From the NCBI GenBank assembly GCA_944323205.1, contig CALURO010000005.1:124001-188000 (forward strand): a stretch of DNA of 64,000 nt, in the 5' to 3' direction. This document shows, in pieces, positions 27,662 through 36,089 of this stretch. The notes beneath the pieces are model-generated. The model was not told the DNA's origin. It ran no database searches and worked only from the letters and a program-made list of their open reading frames with translations. Made by a program: the position numbers and the translations under genes. The stretch's first letter is position 1. Each line of letters begins with the position of its first letter. The stretch comes from an uncultured Mucispirillum sp. (GTDB lineage Bacteria > Chrysiogenota > Deferribacteres > Deferribacterales > Mucispirillaceae).

Positions 27662-28321
27662 TTAATATGAGAATATAATTCCTTGATAAATAAAATAAAT
27701 ACCCATAATAAAAAGAAGAATGGAAGTTAAATGTTTAAAATACTTAACATACTGCATAATATATGAGCCTAAAACTGCTAAAACCATAAGAGCAATGGAA
27801 GTGCCTGCACCAAAGGCAGTCATCATTAAAGCACCTGTATACCAAGAGCCAGAAGGTACTGCACCAATAACTGCACCCATAGTTAAACCGCATGGAAGAA
27901 AGCCAAGTAAAAGCCCATAAAAGAATGGATTATTCGGTTTATATTTTTTTATTTTATCCATAATTTTTAATTTAGCAAGAAAGTTAAACGAGCTTAAATT
28001 AAAGAAATACATTACTGCAAATAATACTAAAATAATACCGCCAGCAAGAGCTGCAAACTTTTGAATATTTAAGAAATTCTGCCCAGCATAAGTTGCAATA
28101 GAGCCAAGACCGCCAGCAAGTGCACCCATACCTGTATAAGTTATCGTTCTTCCGGCGTTATAAAAAAAGTTAGGTATTAATATTTTATATCCAGCATTAC
28201 TATCCGAAAAAGTGCTTGAAATATGCAGAACAAAAGGGTGGCACATTAAAATACAGTGCCCAAACCCGCCTGCAAGGCCTACTAAAAAATGACCAGTAAT
28301 TAAAGCCAGAATTTCTGCCAT
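27662..28321 (-). CDS. Sulfite exporter TauE/SafE-like (DsbD-beta-like) membrane protein of the cbb3 locus
   Basis: A protein of about six helices with repeats GHFLVGLAGGFGHCILMCHPFVL and GLLLGFLPCGLTMGAVIGA. The paired Cys/His motifs (GHCILMCHP, FLPCG) are characteristic of the SafE/CcdA-like group that commonly accompanies ccoGHIS and is thought to handle copper or reductant during oxidase maturation. It converges on ccoI and is preceded by a Met-rich periplasmic protein eight bases upstream. The name TauE/SafE reflects the fold only; sulfite export is not implied. Confidence 0.8.
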   Translation of the reverse strand: MAEILALITGHFLVGLAGGFGHCILMCHPFVLHISSTFSDSNAGYKILIPNFFYNAGRTITYTGMGALAGGLGSIATYAGQNFLNIQKFAALAGGIILVLFAVMYFFNLSSFNFLAKLKIMDKIKKYKPNNPFFYGLLLGFLPCGLTMGAVIGAVPSGSWYTGALMMTAFGAGTSIALMVLAVLGSYIMQYVKYFKHLTSILLFIMGIYFIYQGIIFSY

Positions 28322-28328
28322 ATAAAGC

Positions 28329-28733
28329 CTATTTTACATCATAAAATACATAAAAAACGCTTTTTTCACCATTCATATATGTAATATCAGCTTTAGTATA
28401 CCATTTAGTTCTGCCAGACATACATTTAACTAATGTTTGAGTAACAGTAAAAACAGTGTCAGAAACTTTTTTGCCTTCATATTCGTATTTACCCATATCC
28501 ATTTCCATATTAGAAGTAAATATAACTGATTTAACTGGTCTGTCAAATTTATAAGTTAATGTAAATTCTTTCATTGGTTTAATAGGACGAGTTGCTGAAA
28601 CAGATACATTTTTAAAATTACCGTCTTTTTCTGTAATATCATAAACTGCATTATAATCTGCAGGAAAAGCCGCAAAGCTGAAATAAGGAACTGTCATAAT
28701 AATTAAAATTAAAATAAAGATATTTTTTTTCAT
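28329..28733 (-). CDS. Small periplasmic FixH/YtkA-like domain protein, possible copper chaperone
   Basis: A signal peptide (MKKNIFILILIIMTVPYFSFA) is followed by about 113 residues. The central segment PMKEFTLTYKF, then SNMEMDMGKYEY, and CMSGRTKWYTKADI follows the order seen in YtkA/FixH-like Ig domains, where a Met-rich MPM-type loop binds copper. Here MEMDM and the later Cys-Met would be the candidate ligands. The family match is tentative. It shares a transcript with the SafE-like gene and has its own predicted promoter at 28768-28796. Confidence 0.6.
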   Translation of the reverse strand: MKKNIFILILIIMTVPYFSFAAFPADYNAVYDITEKDGNFKNVSVSATRPIKPMKEFTLTYKFDRPVKSVIFTSNMEMDMGKYEYEGKKVSDTVFTVTQTLVKCMSGRTKWYTKADITYMNGEKSVFYVFYDVK

Positions 28734-28767
28734 AAAAAATTCTCCATAACATATTCATAATAATCAA

Positions 28768-28796
28768 ACTATACCATATATAAAAAGATAGTGCAA
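28768..28796 (-). promoter_or_regulatory. Putative promoter for the Met-rich periplasmic protein and SafE-like gene
   Basis: On the minus strand TTGCAC (28791-28796) and TATAGT (28768-28773, five of six) are 17 bases apart and about 35 bases before the ATG. The -35 match is modest. Confidence 0.45.
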
Positions 28797-28851
28797 GTCT
28801 TTTAATTAAATATGTCCGATAAGATATATTATGTAAAATAAAAGAAATAAA

Positions 28852-28929
28852 AAGGGGGAACCAGCTTGAAATTTTGCCCTGTAAGCGATTTTGGTATATA
28901 TTTATACATTAATGGTTTAAAATCCCCTT
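28852..28929. other. Unexplained element with nested complementary arms (possible structured RNA)
   Basis: Within the 309-base gap between the divergent genes, AAGGGGG (28852-28858) pairs with TCCCCTT (28923-28929). Inside it AACC (28859-28862) pairs with GGTT (28914-28917), GCTT (28864-28867) with AAGC (28883-28886), and GTATA (28894-28898) with TATAC (28903-28907). This gives a closed three-way-junction shape. The GC-rich arms stand out from very AT-rich flanks. It does not match a riboswitch class I can recall, and its strand is unknown. The rest of the gap holds only the two promoters. Confidence 0.3.
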
Positions 28930-28981
28930 AGAAGTCAAAATTTGAATTTGTTTAAAATAATAATTTGGCATCATTTATTTA

Positions 28982-29010
28982 TTGATTAAAAATTAGCTTT
29001 ATTATATTAT
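28982..29010 (+). promoter_or_regulatory. Putative promoter for the HAD phosphatase gene
   Basis: TTGATT (28982-28987) and TATTAT (29005-29010) are 17 bases apart. Transcription would start near 29017, after the only upstream CTG in frame, leaving a leader with TGGAG at 29031-29035. Confidence 0.55.
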
Positions 29011-29042
29011 AGCTGGTAAATAAAATTTATTGGAGTTACACT

Positions 29043-29684
29043 ATAAATACTCAGTTAGTTATTTTTGATTTAGATGGTACATTGTGTGATACTTTTGATG
29101 ATATTTATTTATCACTAAAACATACTCTCGATACTTTTAATGTTTTTACACCTTCTCTTGAAGAAGTTAAATCTTTTATTGGTGATGGACTTGCCCTGCT
29201 TATAGATAGAACATTAAATGTTACAAACCAGACTCATTTAAAAAATGATATTATGGCTTCTTTTATGCAGTATTATAAAGAACACTGTACTGATTCTACA
29301 TTATTGTTTCCCGGAATGGAAAATGTTTTAAAAGAATTATACAGTAATAATGTATATATGGCAGTTGTTTCTAATAAAGCTCATCATTTAGTTGATATTA
29401 TCATAAAAGAGCTTGGTTTATATGATTATTTTAAGTTTACATATGGTGGAGATAGTTTTGATGAAAATAAACCATCTGCTAAACCATTATTACATATAAT
29501 AAAAAGTTTAAATGTTAAGCAAGACAATTCATTTATGGTTGGCGACAGCGATAATGATGTACTTGCAGGTACAGCTGCTGATATAAAAACTATCTACTGT
29601 TCTTATGGTTATGCACCATTAAAAAAATCAACTTCTGATTATACTGTTAATAATCCACTAGATATTTTAAATATTATAAGGTAA
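29043..29684 (+). CDS. HAD-superfamily phosphatase (phosphoglycolate phosphatase-like), apparent AUA start
   Basis: The HAD nucleophile motif VIFDLDGTLCDT is encoded from about 29058, but no ATG, GTG or TTG lies in frame between the upstream TAG (29010) and TTG 29082, which falls after the catalytic aspartates. GGAG at 29032-29035 is seven bases before ATA at 29043, which would give the usual short N terminus (x-N-T-Q-L-V-I-F-D). The protein then has the cap domain, the motif II Ser region AVVSNKAHH, and motif IV MVGDSDNDVLAGTAA. It resembles Gph/PpaX phosphatases of about 213 residues. Either AUA is used or the start has mutated and expression is low. Confidence 0.75.
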   Translation: MNTQLVIFDLDGTLCDTFDDIYLSLKHTLDTFNVFTPSLEEVKSFIGDGLALLIDRTLNVTNQTHLKNDIMASFMQYYKEHCTDSTLLFPGMENVLKELYSNNVYMAVVSNKAHHLVDIIIKELGLYDYFKFTYGGDSFDENKPSAKPLLHIIKSLNVKQDNSFMVGDSDNDVLAGTAADIKTIYCSYGYAPLKKSTSDYTVNNPLDILNIIR

Positions 29685-29689
29685 AATCT

Positions 29690-30946
29690 ATGACTAAAAA
29701 CGCTTTCTTTGCTGATTATATATATTATAATAATGAAATATATAATAATTCATATCTTTTAGTAACTGATAATATTATAGATGGCATCTGTAATAATATT
29801 GAAACATATCCTGAATATAAAGTTAAGAAATTTAATAATTCAGCCATTTTTCCTGGTTTAATTAATACTCATAACCATTTAGGTATGGGAATAATGCGCG
29901 GTTATGCTGATGATTTACCGCTTATGACATGGCTTAATGATTATATTTGGCCTGCTGAAAGGAAAATATTATCTGGTGAATTTGTTTATTATTCCACCCT
30001 TTTATCAATAGCTGAATCTATCCATTCAGGTGTTACATGTATTAATGATATGTATTTTTTTGCTTTTGATGCAAAAAGAGCCTTTGAAAAAGCAGGTATT
30101 CGTGGAGTTGTAGGTTTTGGTGTACTTGAAAATTTCAGCAGAGCTTTTAAAGCTGCAGATGAATTTGAAGAATCAGAGCTGGTCAGCTTATCAATATGTC
30201 CACATGCTTTATATACCGTGCCTTTTGATGTAATGAAACAGTGCTGTGATTATGCGAAAAAAAGAAATCTGTTACTGCACACTCATTTAGCAGAAACTCT
30301 TGATGAAGAAAAACAAATTTTAGAAAAATATAATAAAAGACCTGTTGAATTAATGTATGAAACAGGTGCATTTGATATAAACTCTGTATTTGCTCACTGT
30401 GTTCATATTAATGATGATGATATGAAAATAATGGCAGATAAAAAAGTCAATGTATCTCATTGTTTAGAAAGTAACTTAAAACTTGCAAGCGGATTTTCAC
30501 CTGTAAAGCAAATGCTTGAAGCTGGAATAAATGTCTCCATAGGGACAGACGGAGTATGCAGTAATAATGACTTATCTATGATTGGCGAAATGAGCACAGT
30601 ATCTAAATTCCATAAAGCATTTAATATGGATGCAACAGCCCTTTCAGCTGATACTGTTTTGCAGATGGCTTCCTCTTATGGTGCTAAAGCATTAAACTTA
30701 CAAGATATTGGCACTTTAAATAAAGGTATGAAAGCCGATTTCTTTGTATTATCTTTTGATGCAGTTCATTTAACACCTGTATATAACCCAGTATCTCATC
30801 TTGTATATGCAGCAAAAGATAATGATGTTACAGATGTCTATATTAATGGAAGCCCTGTTATGCAGGATAGAAAATTAATTTATTTTGATGAAGAAGAAAT
30901 AAAAAATTATGCCAGAGAAAAGGCGAAAATATTACTAAAAGGGTAA
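29690..30946 (+). CDS. Amidohydrolase: MTA/SAH/aminofutalosine deaminase family
   Basis: A metal-dependent amidohydrolase with NTHNHLGMGIMRG (HxH), LLHTHLAET, the metal/catalytic HCVHIN and the aspartate in SIGTDGVCSNN. In this family relatives deaminate 5'-methylthioadenosine, S-adenosylhomocysteine or 6-amino-6-deoxyfutalosine. Because mqnD is present at 39623, aminofutalosine deamination for menaquinone synthesis is a real alternative. It begins five bases after the HAD gene and four bases before purB, suggesting a purine/adenosine-linked transcript. Confidence 0.85.
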   Translation: MTKNAFFADYIYYNNEIYNNSYLLVTDNIIDGICNNIETYPEYKVKKFNNSAIFPGLINTHNHLGMGIMRGYADDLPLMTWLNDYIWPAERKILSGEFVYYSTLLSIAESIHSGVTCINDMYFFAFDAKRAFEKAGIRGVVGFGVLENFSRAFKAADEFEESELVSLSICPHALYTVPFDVMKQCCDYAKKRNLLLHTHLAETLDEEKQILEKYNKRPVELMYETGAFDINSVFAHCVHINDDDMKIMADKKVNVSHCLESNLKLASGFSPVKQMLEAGINVSIGTDGVCSNNDLSMIGEMSTVSKFHKAFNMDATALSADTVLQMASSYGAKALNLQDIGTLNKGMKADFFVLSFDAVHLTPVYNPVSHLVYAAKDNDVTDVYINGSPVMQDRKLIYFDEEEIKNYAREKAKILLKG

Positions 30947-30950
30947 AAGA

Positions 30951-32387
30951 ATGAACGAATTTGACAGATTTAAAACACCATTTGAAGAAAGATATTCTTC
31001 TAAAGAAATGCTTTATTTATTTTCTCCAAACAAAAAATTTACTACATGGAGAAAACTTTGGATTGCTCTTGCAGAATCAGAAAGAGAGCTTGGCTTAAAT
31101 ATTACTCAGGAACAAATTGATGAAATGAAAAGCCATATTGAAGATATTGATTTTGAATATGCAAAAGAAATGGAAAAGAAATTCAGACATGATGTTATGG
31201 CCCATGTTCATACTTTTGGTAAAGTATGCCCTTCTGCTATGCCTATTATCCATTTAGGAGCAACAAGTGCATTTGTTGGTGATAATACAGATATTATTGT
31301 TATGAAAGAAGCATTAGAGCTTGTTCGCAGTAAACTTACAGCAGTTCTAGAAAACTTAAAAGAGTTTGCTTTAAAATATAAAGATTTACCAACCTTAGGT
31401 TTTACCCATTTTCAGCCTGCTCAGCTTACAACAGTTGGTAAAAGAGCTGCTTTATGGATGCAGGATTTTATGCTTGATTTAGAAAATCTTGTATTTGAAC
31501 ACTCAAATATTAGGTTTAGAGGTGTAAAAGGAACTACAGGAACACAGGCTTCTTTTCTGCATTTATTTAATAATGACCATGAAAAAGTTAGACAATTAGA
31601 TAAATTAGTATCTTCTAAAATGGGTTTTGAAAAGGTATTCGGTGTAAGCGGCCAAACTTATACAAGGAAACAGGATTCCAGAATTATATCTATATTAGCC
31701 GGTCTTGCAGAATCTGCCCATAAATTTGCTACAGATATAAGACTTTTAGCAAACTTAAAAGAAATAGAAGAACCATTTGAAAAAAATCAAATAGGTTCAA
31801 GTGCTATGGCTTATAAACGCAACCCTATGAGAAGTGAAAGAGTATGTGCCCTTTCTCGCTTTATAATTGCAGCTTCATCTAATACTTATTACACTCATTC
31901 AGTGCAGTGGTTTGAAAGAACATTAGATGATTCAGCAAACAGAAGATTATCTATTTCTGAAACATTTTTAGCAGCAGATGCTGTATTAGAGCTGCTTTTA
32001 AATATTACAAGCGGTTTAGTTGTGTATGAAAAAGTTATTGCAAAGCGCATATCTGAAGAGCTGCCATTTATGGCTACAGAAAATATTATTATGGAATCAG
32101 TGCAGCGTGGTGCAGACCGTCAGGAAATGCATGAACAGATACGCGTTCACTCTATGGAAGCAGGAAAACGGGTTAAACAGGATGGACTTGATAATGACCT
32201 ATTAAAACGAGTTATTGCTGATGATAAAATACCTTTAGATGAAAAAGATATTGAGCGTATCTTAAATCCTAAAGAATTTATAGGCAGAGCTCCAGAACAG
32301 ACAGTTGAATTTATTGAAAATGAAATAGACCCGCTTATATCTAAATACAAAACGGATAAAAGCTATACTGGCATTGTAAATGTATAA
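30951..32387 (+). CDS. purB: Adenylosuccinate lyase PurB
   Basis: PurB cleaves SAICAR and adenylosuccinate with release of fumarate in purine synthesis. The fumarase/aspartase signature is GSSAMAYKRNPMRSERV near residue 280 with the catalytic Ser. HLGATSAFVGDN, THFQPAQLTTVGKRAALW and GTTGTQASFL match the longer purB branch found in eukaryotes and many bacteria (about 475 residues). It is followed by a strong hairpin terminator. Confidence 0.94.
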   Translation: MNEFDRFKTPFEERYSSKEMLYLFSPNKKFTTWRKLWIALAESERELGLNITQEQIDEMKSHIEDIDFEYAKEMEKKFRHDVMAHVHTFGKVCPSAMPIIHLGATSAFVGDNTDIIVMKEALELVRSKLTAVLENLKEFALKYKDLPTLGFTHFQPAQLTTVGKRAALWMQDFMLDLENLVFEHSNIRFRGVKGTTGTQASFLHLFNNDHEKVRQLDKLVSSKMGFEKVFGVSGQTYTRKQDSRIISILAGLAESAHKFATDIRLLANLKEIEEPFEKNQIGSSAMAYKRNPMRSERVCALSRFIIAASSNTYYTHSVQWFERTLDDSANRRLSISETFLAADAVLELLLNITSGLVVYEKVIAKRISEELPFMATENIIMESVQRGADRQEMHEQIRVHSMEAGKRVKQDGLDNDLLKRVIADDKIPLDEKDIERILNPKEFIGRAPEQTVEFIENEIDPLISKYKTDKSYTGIVNV

Positions 32388-32402
32388 TAAATATTAAAAA
32401 TT

Positions 32403-32434
32403 AGGCTTAAGTTTTTATGCTTAAGCCTTTTTTT
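32403..32434 (+). terminator. Rho-independent terminator after purB
   Basis: AGGCTTAAG pairs with CTTAAGCCT around an eight-base loop and is followed by six more T. The opposite side is A-rich, so it may also stop the minus-strand lipoprotein message that ends at 32469. Confidence 0.85.
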
Positions 32435-32468
32435 AAAATCAGTTAAGCAGATAAGGCTTATATTATAA

Positions 32469-33470
32469 CTACATTTGCTGTTTTAATGTTTTTTGGTTTT
32501 CTATACTTTCTTTTGCTCTATTAATAGCATCAGAAATAACGCGAACAGGTTTTCCAGCATAGTCTTCTGCTTTTGAAAAGTAAGATAATGCATCATTAAA
32601 TTTTCCAGCTAATTCTTTGCAAACACCAACATTATAATTTAAGCTGATAGAATATGGAGATTCTTTTAAACCGTTCTGCCAAAGTTCGCATGCTTTTTCC
32701 ATTCTTTCATTTTTTGCAAATGATATACCATTTTTTAATAACAGTTTTGATGTATCATTAGTGCCCTCAGTATTAGACATTAATTCTATTTGTATAGTCT
32801 GCACATAAGGCGCAATATCAAGCCTGAAATTATATAAAATGTTTTTTAATGCACTTTCATATAACTCACCTTCTGATGCTGGAGTAAACAGACTGTCAGA
32901 ACAGCCGTAACTAGAATCTTTGCCTTTAAATTCTTTTGCATATACAACCTGTCCTGTAGCTATAGATGTAAGTTTAGGTGTTATATTTATCAGCATATCT
33001 CTAGTTTCGCAAGGCACTGTATATTCTCTGTAATACTGGCATTTTCCATCAACATAGTTCATACATTTTGACCTGGTTTCATAGGAGCGGCTCACATTAT
33101 AAGTAGACTGAGCATAACCCGCCCACACTGCTTCTGCTCCTACTAACTGACCAAAATCTACTATAGTATCAGGATTTGCCATAGTCATTTGAAACTGCTG
33201 TTCTTTTATTATCTTATCAATATTTGCTCTGTCTACAACAGAATACTGTTTCTTATTATTCAGTTCAGCTTTAATGACAATTGTTTCCAGCCTGCTTGAA
33301 ATATCTCTGCCTTTATTTCCTGAAAAATCTAAGAAAGCAACTGTTTTATATCTTGTTACTTCTGTTGCTCCTGCAGGAATAATTTTTGAAGCATTTATTT
33401 TCGTAGCACACCCTGATAATACTACCATAGAAAATAAAATTAAAATACAATTCTGCAATATGTGCCGCAT
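32469..33470 (-). CDS. CsgG-family outer-membrane lipoprotein with C-terminal TPR-like region
   Basis: A lipoprotein signal ends in the lipobox VLSGC (Cys near residue 21). The CsgG-like core is shown by KTVAFLDFSGNKGRDISSRLE, YSVVDRANIDKIIKEQQFQ and LVGAEAVWAGYA. The last 100 residues look like TPR helices (NGISFAKNERMEKACELW and SISLNYNVGVCKELAGKFNDA). CsgG relatives form secretion pores or scaffold lipoproteins. No curli genes csgA/B/E/F are seen, so function is open. The start overlaps the methyltransferase end by 31 bases. Confidence 0.82.
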   Translation of the reverse strand: MRHILQNCILILFSMVVLSGCATKINASKIIPAGATEVTRYKTVAFLDFSGNKGRDISSRLETIVIKAELNNKKQYSVVDRANIDKIIKEQQFQMTMANPDTIVDFGQLVGAEAVWAGYAQSTYNVSRSYETRSKCMNYVDGKCQYYREYTVPCETRDMLINITPKLTSIATGQVVYAKEFKGKDSSYGCSDSLFTPASEGELYESALKNILYNFRLDIAPYVQTIQIELMSNTEGTNDTSKLLLKNGISFAKNERMEKACELWQNGLKESPYSISLNYNVGVCKELAGKFNDALSYFSKAEDYAGKPVRVISDAINRAKESIENQKTLKQQM

Positions 33471-34318
33471 GGCATAACCTTCCTGTTTTTTCTAAATGGT
33501 AAACCTATTTCACCACATAAAAGACTGCTGTTTTTATGAAGTAAATCTCCAAAACAGTCCATTGATATATTATATATAGAAAGTGGTGATAATCCAGAAG
33601 TATATGAATTTATTAAAATAAACTTTGGATTATCTGATAATATTTTTTTACAAGCAACAAGTAAATCCCATAAATCTTTTTCTAATTTCCATACTTCTCC
33701 AGAAGCACCTCTGCCAAATGACGGTGGGTCCATAATTATGCTGTCATATTTTTTATTACGCCTTTCTTCTCTTTGAATAAATTTCATACAGTCATCGATT
33801 ATCAATCTAACCTTTCCATCGGATACTTTTGATAACTGTATATTTTCTTTACACCAGCTTACACTTCCTTTTGATGCATCTACATGGCATACATTTGCTC
33901 CAGCTAGTGCAGCAGCAACTGTTGCTGCCCCAGTATAACCAAAAAGATTAATAACATTTGATGCTTTTTTTTCTTTTATGATACCAGCTATCCAGTCCCA
34001 GTTTGCTGCCTGCTCTGGAAAAAGCCCTGTATGCTTAAATCCTGTAGGGCGTACTTTGAATACCATATTATTATAAGTAACATTCCATGATTCTGGTATA
34101 GACATATTATAAAACTTCCATTGCCCGCCTCCGTTTGAGCTTCTAGTATAAACTGCATCTACTTTTGACCACAGTTTATCATCACTTTTTGCCCATACGG
34201 CCTGCGGGTCTGGTCTTAAAAGAAGATATTTATTCCATTTTTCTAATTTAACACCATTTCCAGAGTCTATTAACTGAAAATCTTTCCATTTATCTGATAT
34301 AATCAATTCTGATTTCAA
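33440..34318 (-). CDS. Class I SAM-dependent methyltransferase (RlmI/RlmK-like)
   Basis: The SAM-binding motif VINLFGYTGAATVAAALAGA is near residues 123-142 and is followed by VDASKGSVSWCKEN, RLIIDDCMKFIQRE and the catalytic DPPSFGRG near 198. This pattern belongs to the PF10672 group related to 23S rRNA cytosine methyltransferases (RlmI, RlmK). No PUA domain is present, and the length of 292 matches the single-domain group. It overlaps pyrD by four bases, so it lies in the pyrK-pyrD transcript, though its link to pyrimidines is unclear. Confidence 0.85.
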   Translation of the reverse strand: MKSELIISDKWKDFQLIDSGNGVKLEKWNKYLLLRPDPQAVWAKSDDKLWSKVDAVYTRSSNGGGQWKFYNMSIPESWNVTYNNMVFKVRPTGFKHTGLFPEQAANWDWIAGIIKEKKASNVINLFGYTGAATVAAALAGANVCHVDASKGSVSWCKENIQLSKVSDGKVRLIIDDCMKFIQREERRNKKYDSIIMDPPSFGRGASGEVWKLEKDLWDLLVACKKILSDNPKFILINSYTSGLSPLSIYNISMDCFGDLLHKNSSLLCGEIGLPFRKNRKVMPCGTYCRIVF

Positions 34319-35232
34319 CAGGATACCGCCCTGCCAACTATTTCTTTAAAGTTAGCTATGTTTTTACGCTCTAAATATTCATTTAAACCGTCAGCTGTTT
34401 CTTTGCATATATTTGCATTAATAAAATTAGCTGTTCCTATCTGCACAGCAGAAGCACCAGCTAAAATAAACTCAGCAGCATCTTTCCAGTTCCCTATTCC
34501 ACCTATTCCCATTACTGGAATTTTAACAGTTTCAAATACTTCTTTTACCATTCTTAAAGCAACTGGCTTTATTGCTGGCCCGCTTAACCCGCCAGTAACA
34601 TTTGCAAGCACTGGCTTCATTCTTTCTACATCTATTGCCATACCTACAAGAGTGTTTATTGCAGAAACAGCATCAGCACCGCTTTCTTCACATGCTTTAG
34701 CAAATGGTTTGATATCTTGAACATTTGGTGAAAGTTTTACTATTAAAGGCTTGTTATTTATAACTTTTTTACATGAAGATACAACTTGTTCCACAGCTTT
34801 AGGACTTGATGAAAAAGATATGCCGCCTTCTTTTATATTTGGACATGATATATTCATTTCAAGCATATCTACTCTTTCAGTGCTGTCTAATATTTTTGCA
34901 ACTTCCACATATTCATCTATTGTTTTACCCCAAAAATTTACAATAATACGAGTATCTATTAATTTTAATGCGGGCAGTTTTTCTTTTATAAACTTTTCCA
35001 CCCCAACATTCTGCAAACCTATTGCATTAAGCAAGCCGGCATATGTTTCTACAAGTCTTGGCATTGGATTGCCATAAGTTTCATGTAAAGATATACCTTT
35101 AACAGATATACCTCCTATTTTTTCTATATCAGTAAATCTTTTAAACTCTAAACCGTAACCAAAAGTACCACTTGCAGCAATTATCGGATTTTTAAATTCG
35201 ACACCGCATATATTTGTTTTCAATCTATCCAT
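34315..35232 (-). CDS. pyrD: Dihydroorotate dehydrogenase B, catalytic subunit PyrD
   Basis: Class 1B dihydroorotate dehydrogenase oxidises dihydroorotate and passes electrons through PyrK to NAD. The FMN/substrate motifs are IIAASGTFGYGLEF, NAIGLQNVGVE, NISCPNIKEGG with the catalytic Cys in the NxSCPN loop, SAINTLVGMAID and MGIGGIGNWKDAAEF. I choose the ATG at 35232, which follows AGGTGAT by seven bases, over the GTG at 35241. It lies five bases after pyrK, its partner. Confidence 0.94.
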   Translation of the reverse strand: MDRLKTNICGVEFKNPIIAASGTFGYGLEFKRFTDIEKIGGISVKGISLHETYGNPMPRLVETYAGLLNAIGLQNVGVEKFIKEKLPALKLIDTRIIVNFWGKTIDEYVEVAKILDSTERVDMLEMNISCPNIKEGGISFSSSPKAVEQVVSSCKKVINNKPLIVKLSPNVQDIKPFAKACEESGADAVSAINTLVGMAIDVERMKPVLANVTGGLSGPAIKPVALRMVKEVFETVKIPVMGIGGIGNWKDAAEFILAGASAVQIGTANFINANICKETADGLNEYLERKNIANFKEIVGRAVSC

Positions 35233-35237
35233 AAATA

Positions 35238-36026
35238 TCACCTGATAAGAGAATCCCAGTCAATCTTTGTACCATCAAAAATAGGCCCTTCAATGCAGCA
35301 GCGTTTCATAACCTTTTCGCCATTTTCTATAACTGTAATCATACAACCAAGACATGCTCCAACACCACATCCCATTTGCTCATCAAGAGAAACATCTATA
35401 GGAACATTATTTTGGCAACATAAGGCTGTTACAGCCTGCAGCATCCTATTTGGACCGCATGCATATATTTTTTGATATTCTTTTATTTTATCTTTTAAAG
35501 GAACAGTAACATTGCCTTTTATACCTAATGTACCATCATCTGTTGTAATAATAAGCTCATCACATATTGTTTTCAGAAACTCATACATTAAAATATCTGT
35601 TTTGCTTCTACCTCCATAGTAAAGAGTAACTTTTATGCCCATTTCTTTTAATTTTCTTGCAGCATTAATCATAGGTGCAAGCCCTATACCGCCAGCAATT
35701 AAAGCAACATTTACACCTTTTTCAAACTTAAAAAAGTTGCCAACAGGACCTGTCACTAAAAAATTATTGCCCGGAAGTGCCTCTGATAATACTTTCGTTC
35801 CCCTGCCTGTTATCATATAAAGACAGGTAAAGGTATCGCTTGATGTAATATCGCATATTGCAAATGGTCTTTTTAAAAGAGTATCTGTAAGATACACATT
35901 ATCACTGTGTGGAGAAATCATAAAAAAACGACCAGCATTTTTTTCTTTTGCTATTTCTAGGCATTTAAGCTCTAAATAACCAAACTTATCGCTTAACATA
36001 GTGTTTTTAACAACTGTTGCTTTCAT
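35238..36026 (-). CDS. pyrK: Dihydroorotate dehydrogenase electron-transfer subunit PyrK
   Basis: PyrK carries FAD and a [2Fe-2S] cluster and moves electrons from PyrD to NAD. The FAD-binding LLKRPFAICDI segment, the NAD-binding IAGGIGLAPMI and ACGPNRMLQAV are visible. The four cluster cysteines are in DEQMGCGVGACLGCMI and the later KRCCIEGP. The 262 residues match the family. recG lies 63 bases upstream on the same strand; pyrD is immediately downstream. Confidence 0.94.
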   Translation of the reverse strand: MKATVVKNTMLSDKFGYLELKCLEIAKEKNAGRFFMISPHSDNVYLTDTLLKRPFAICDITSSDTFTCLYMITGRGTKVLSEALPGNNFLVTGPVGNFFKFEKGVNVALIAGGIGLAPMINAARKLKEMGIKVTLYYGGRSKTDILMYEFLKTICDELIITTDDGTLGIKGNVTVPLKDKIKEYQKIYACGPNRMLQAVTALCCQNNVPIDVSLDEQMGCGVGACLGCMITVIENGEKVMKRCCIEGPIFDGTKIDWDSLIR

Positions 36027-36089
36027 ATTCTAAACCTTTAATATTAATTTTACTATAATACTATAAAATTATTTATATTTCTACATAAA

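Noticed and set aside
28852..28929. tRNA-like cloverleaf
   Set aside because: The seven-base-pair end stem and the GGTT-AAAATCC-like text look like a tRNA, but no T-arm or anticodon arm can be formed and there is no CCA.
29082..29684. TTG 29082 as start of the HAD phosphatase
   Set aside because: It would remove the catalytic aspartates of FDLDGT, which are encoded just upstream in the same frame.
34358..35077. Long plus-strand reading frames across pyrD
   Set aside because: They lie wholly antisense to a clear pyrD gene and their translations lack family motifs; they are composition shadows.
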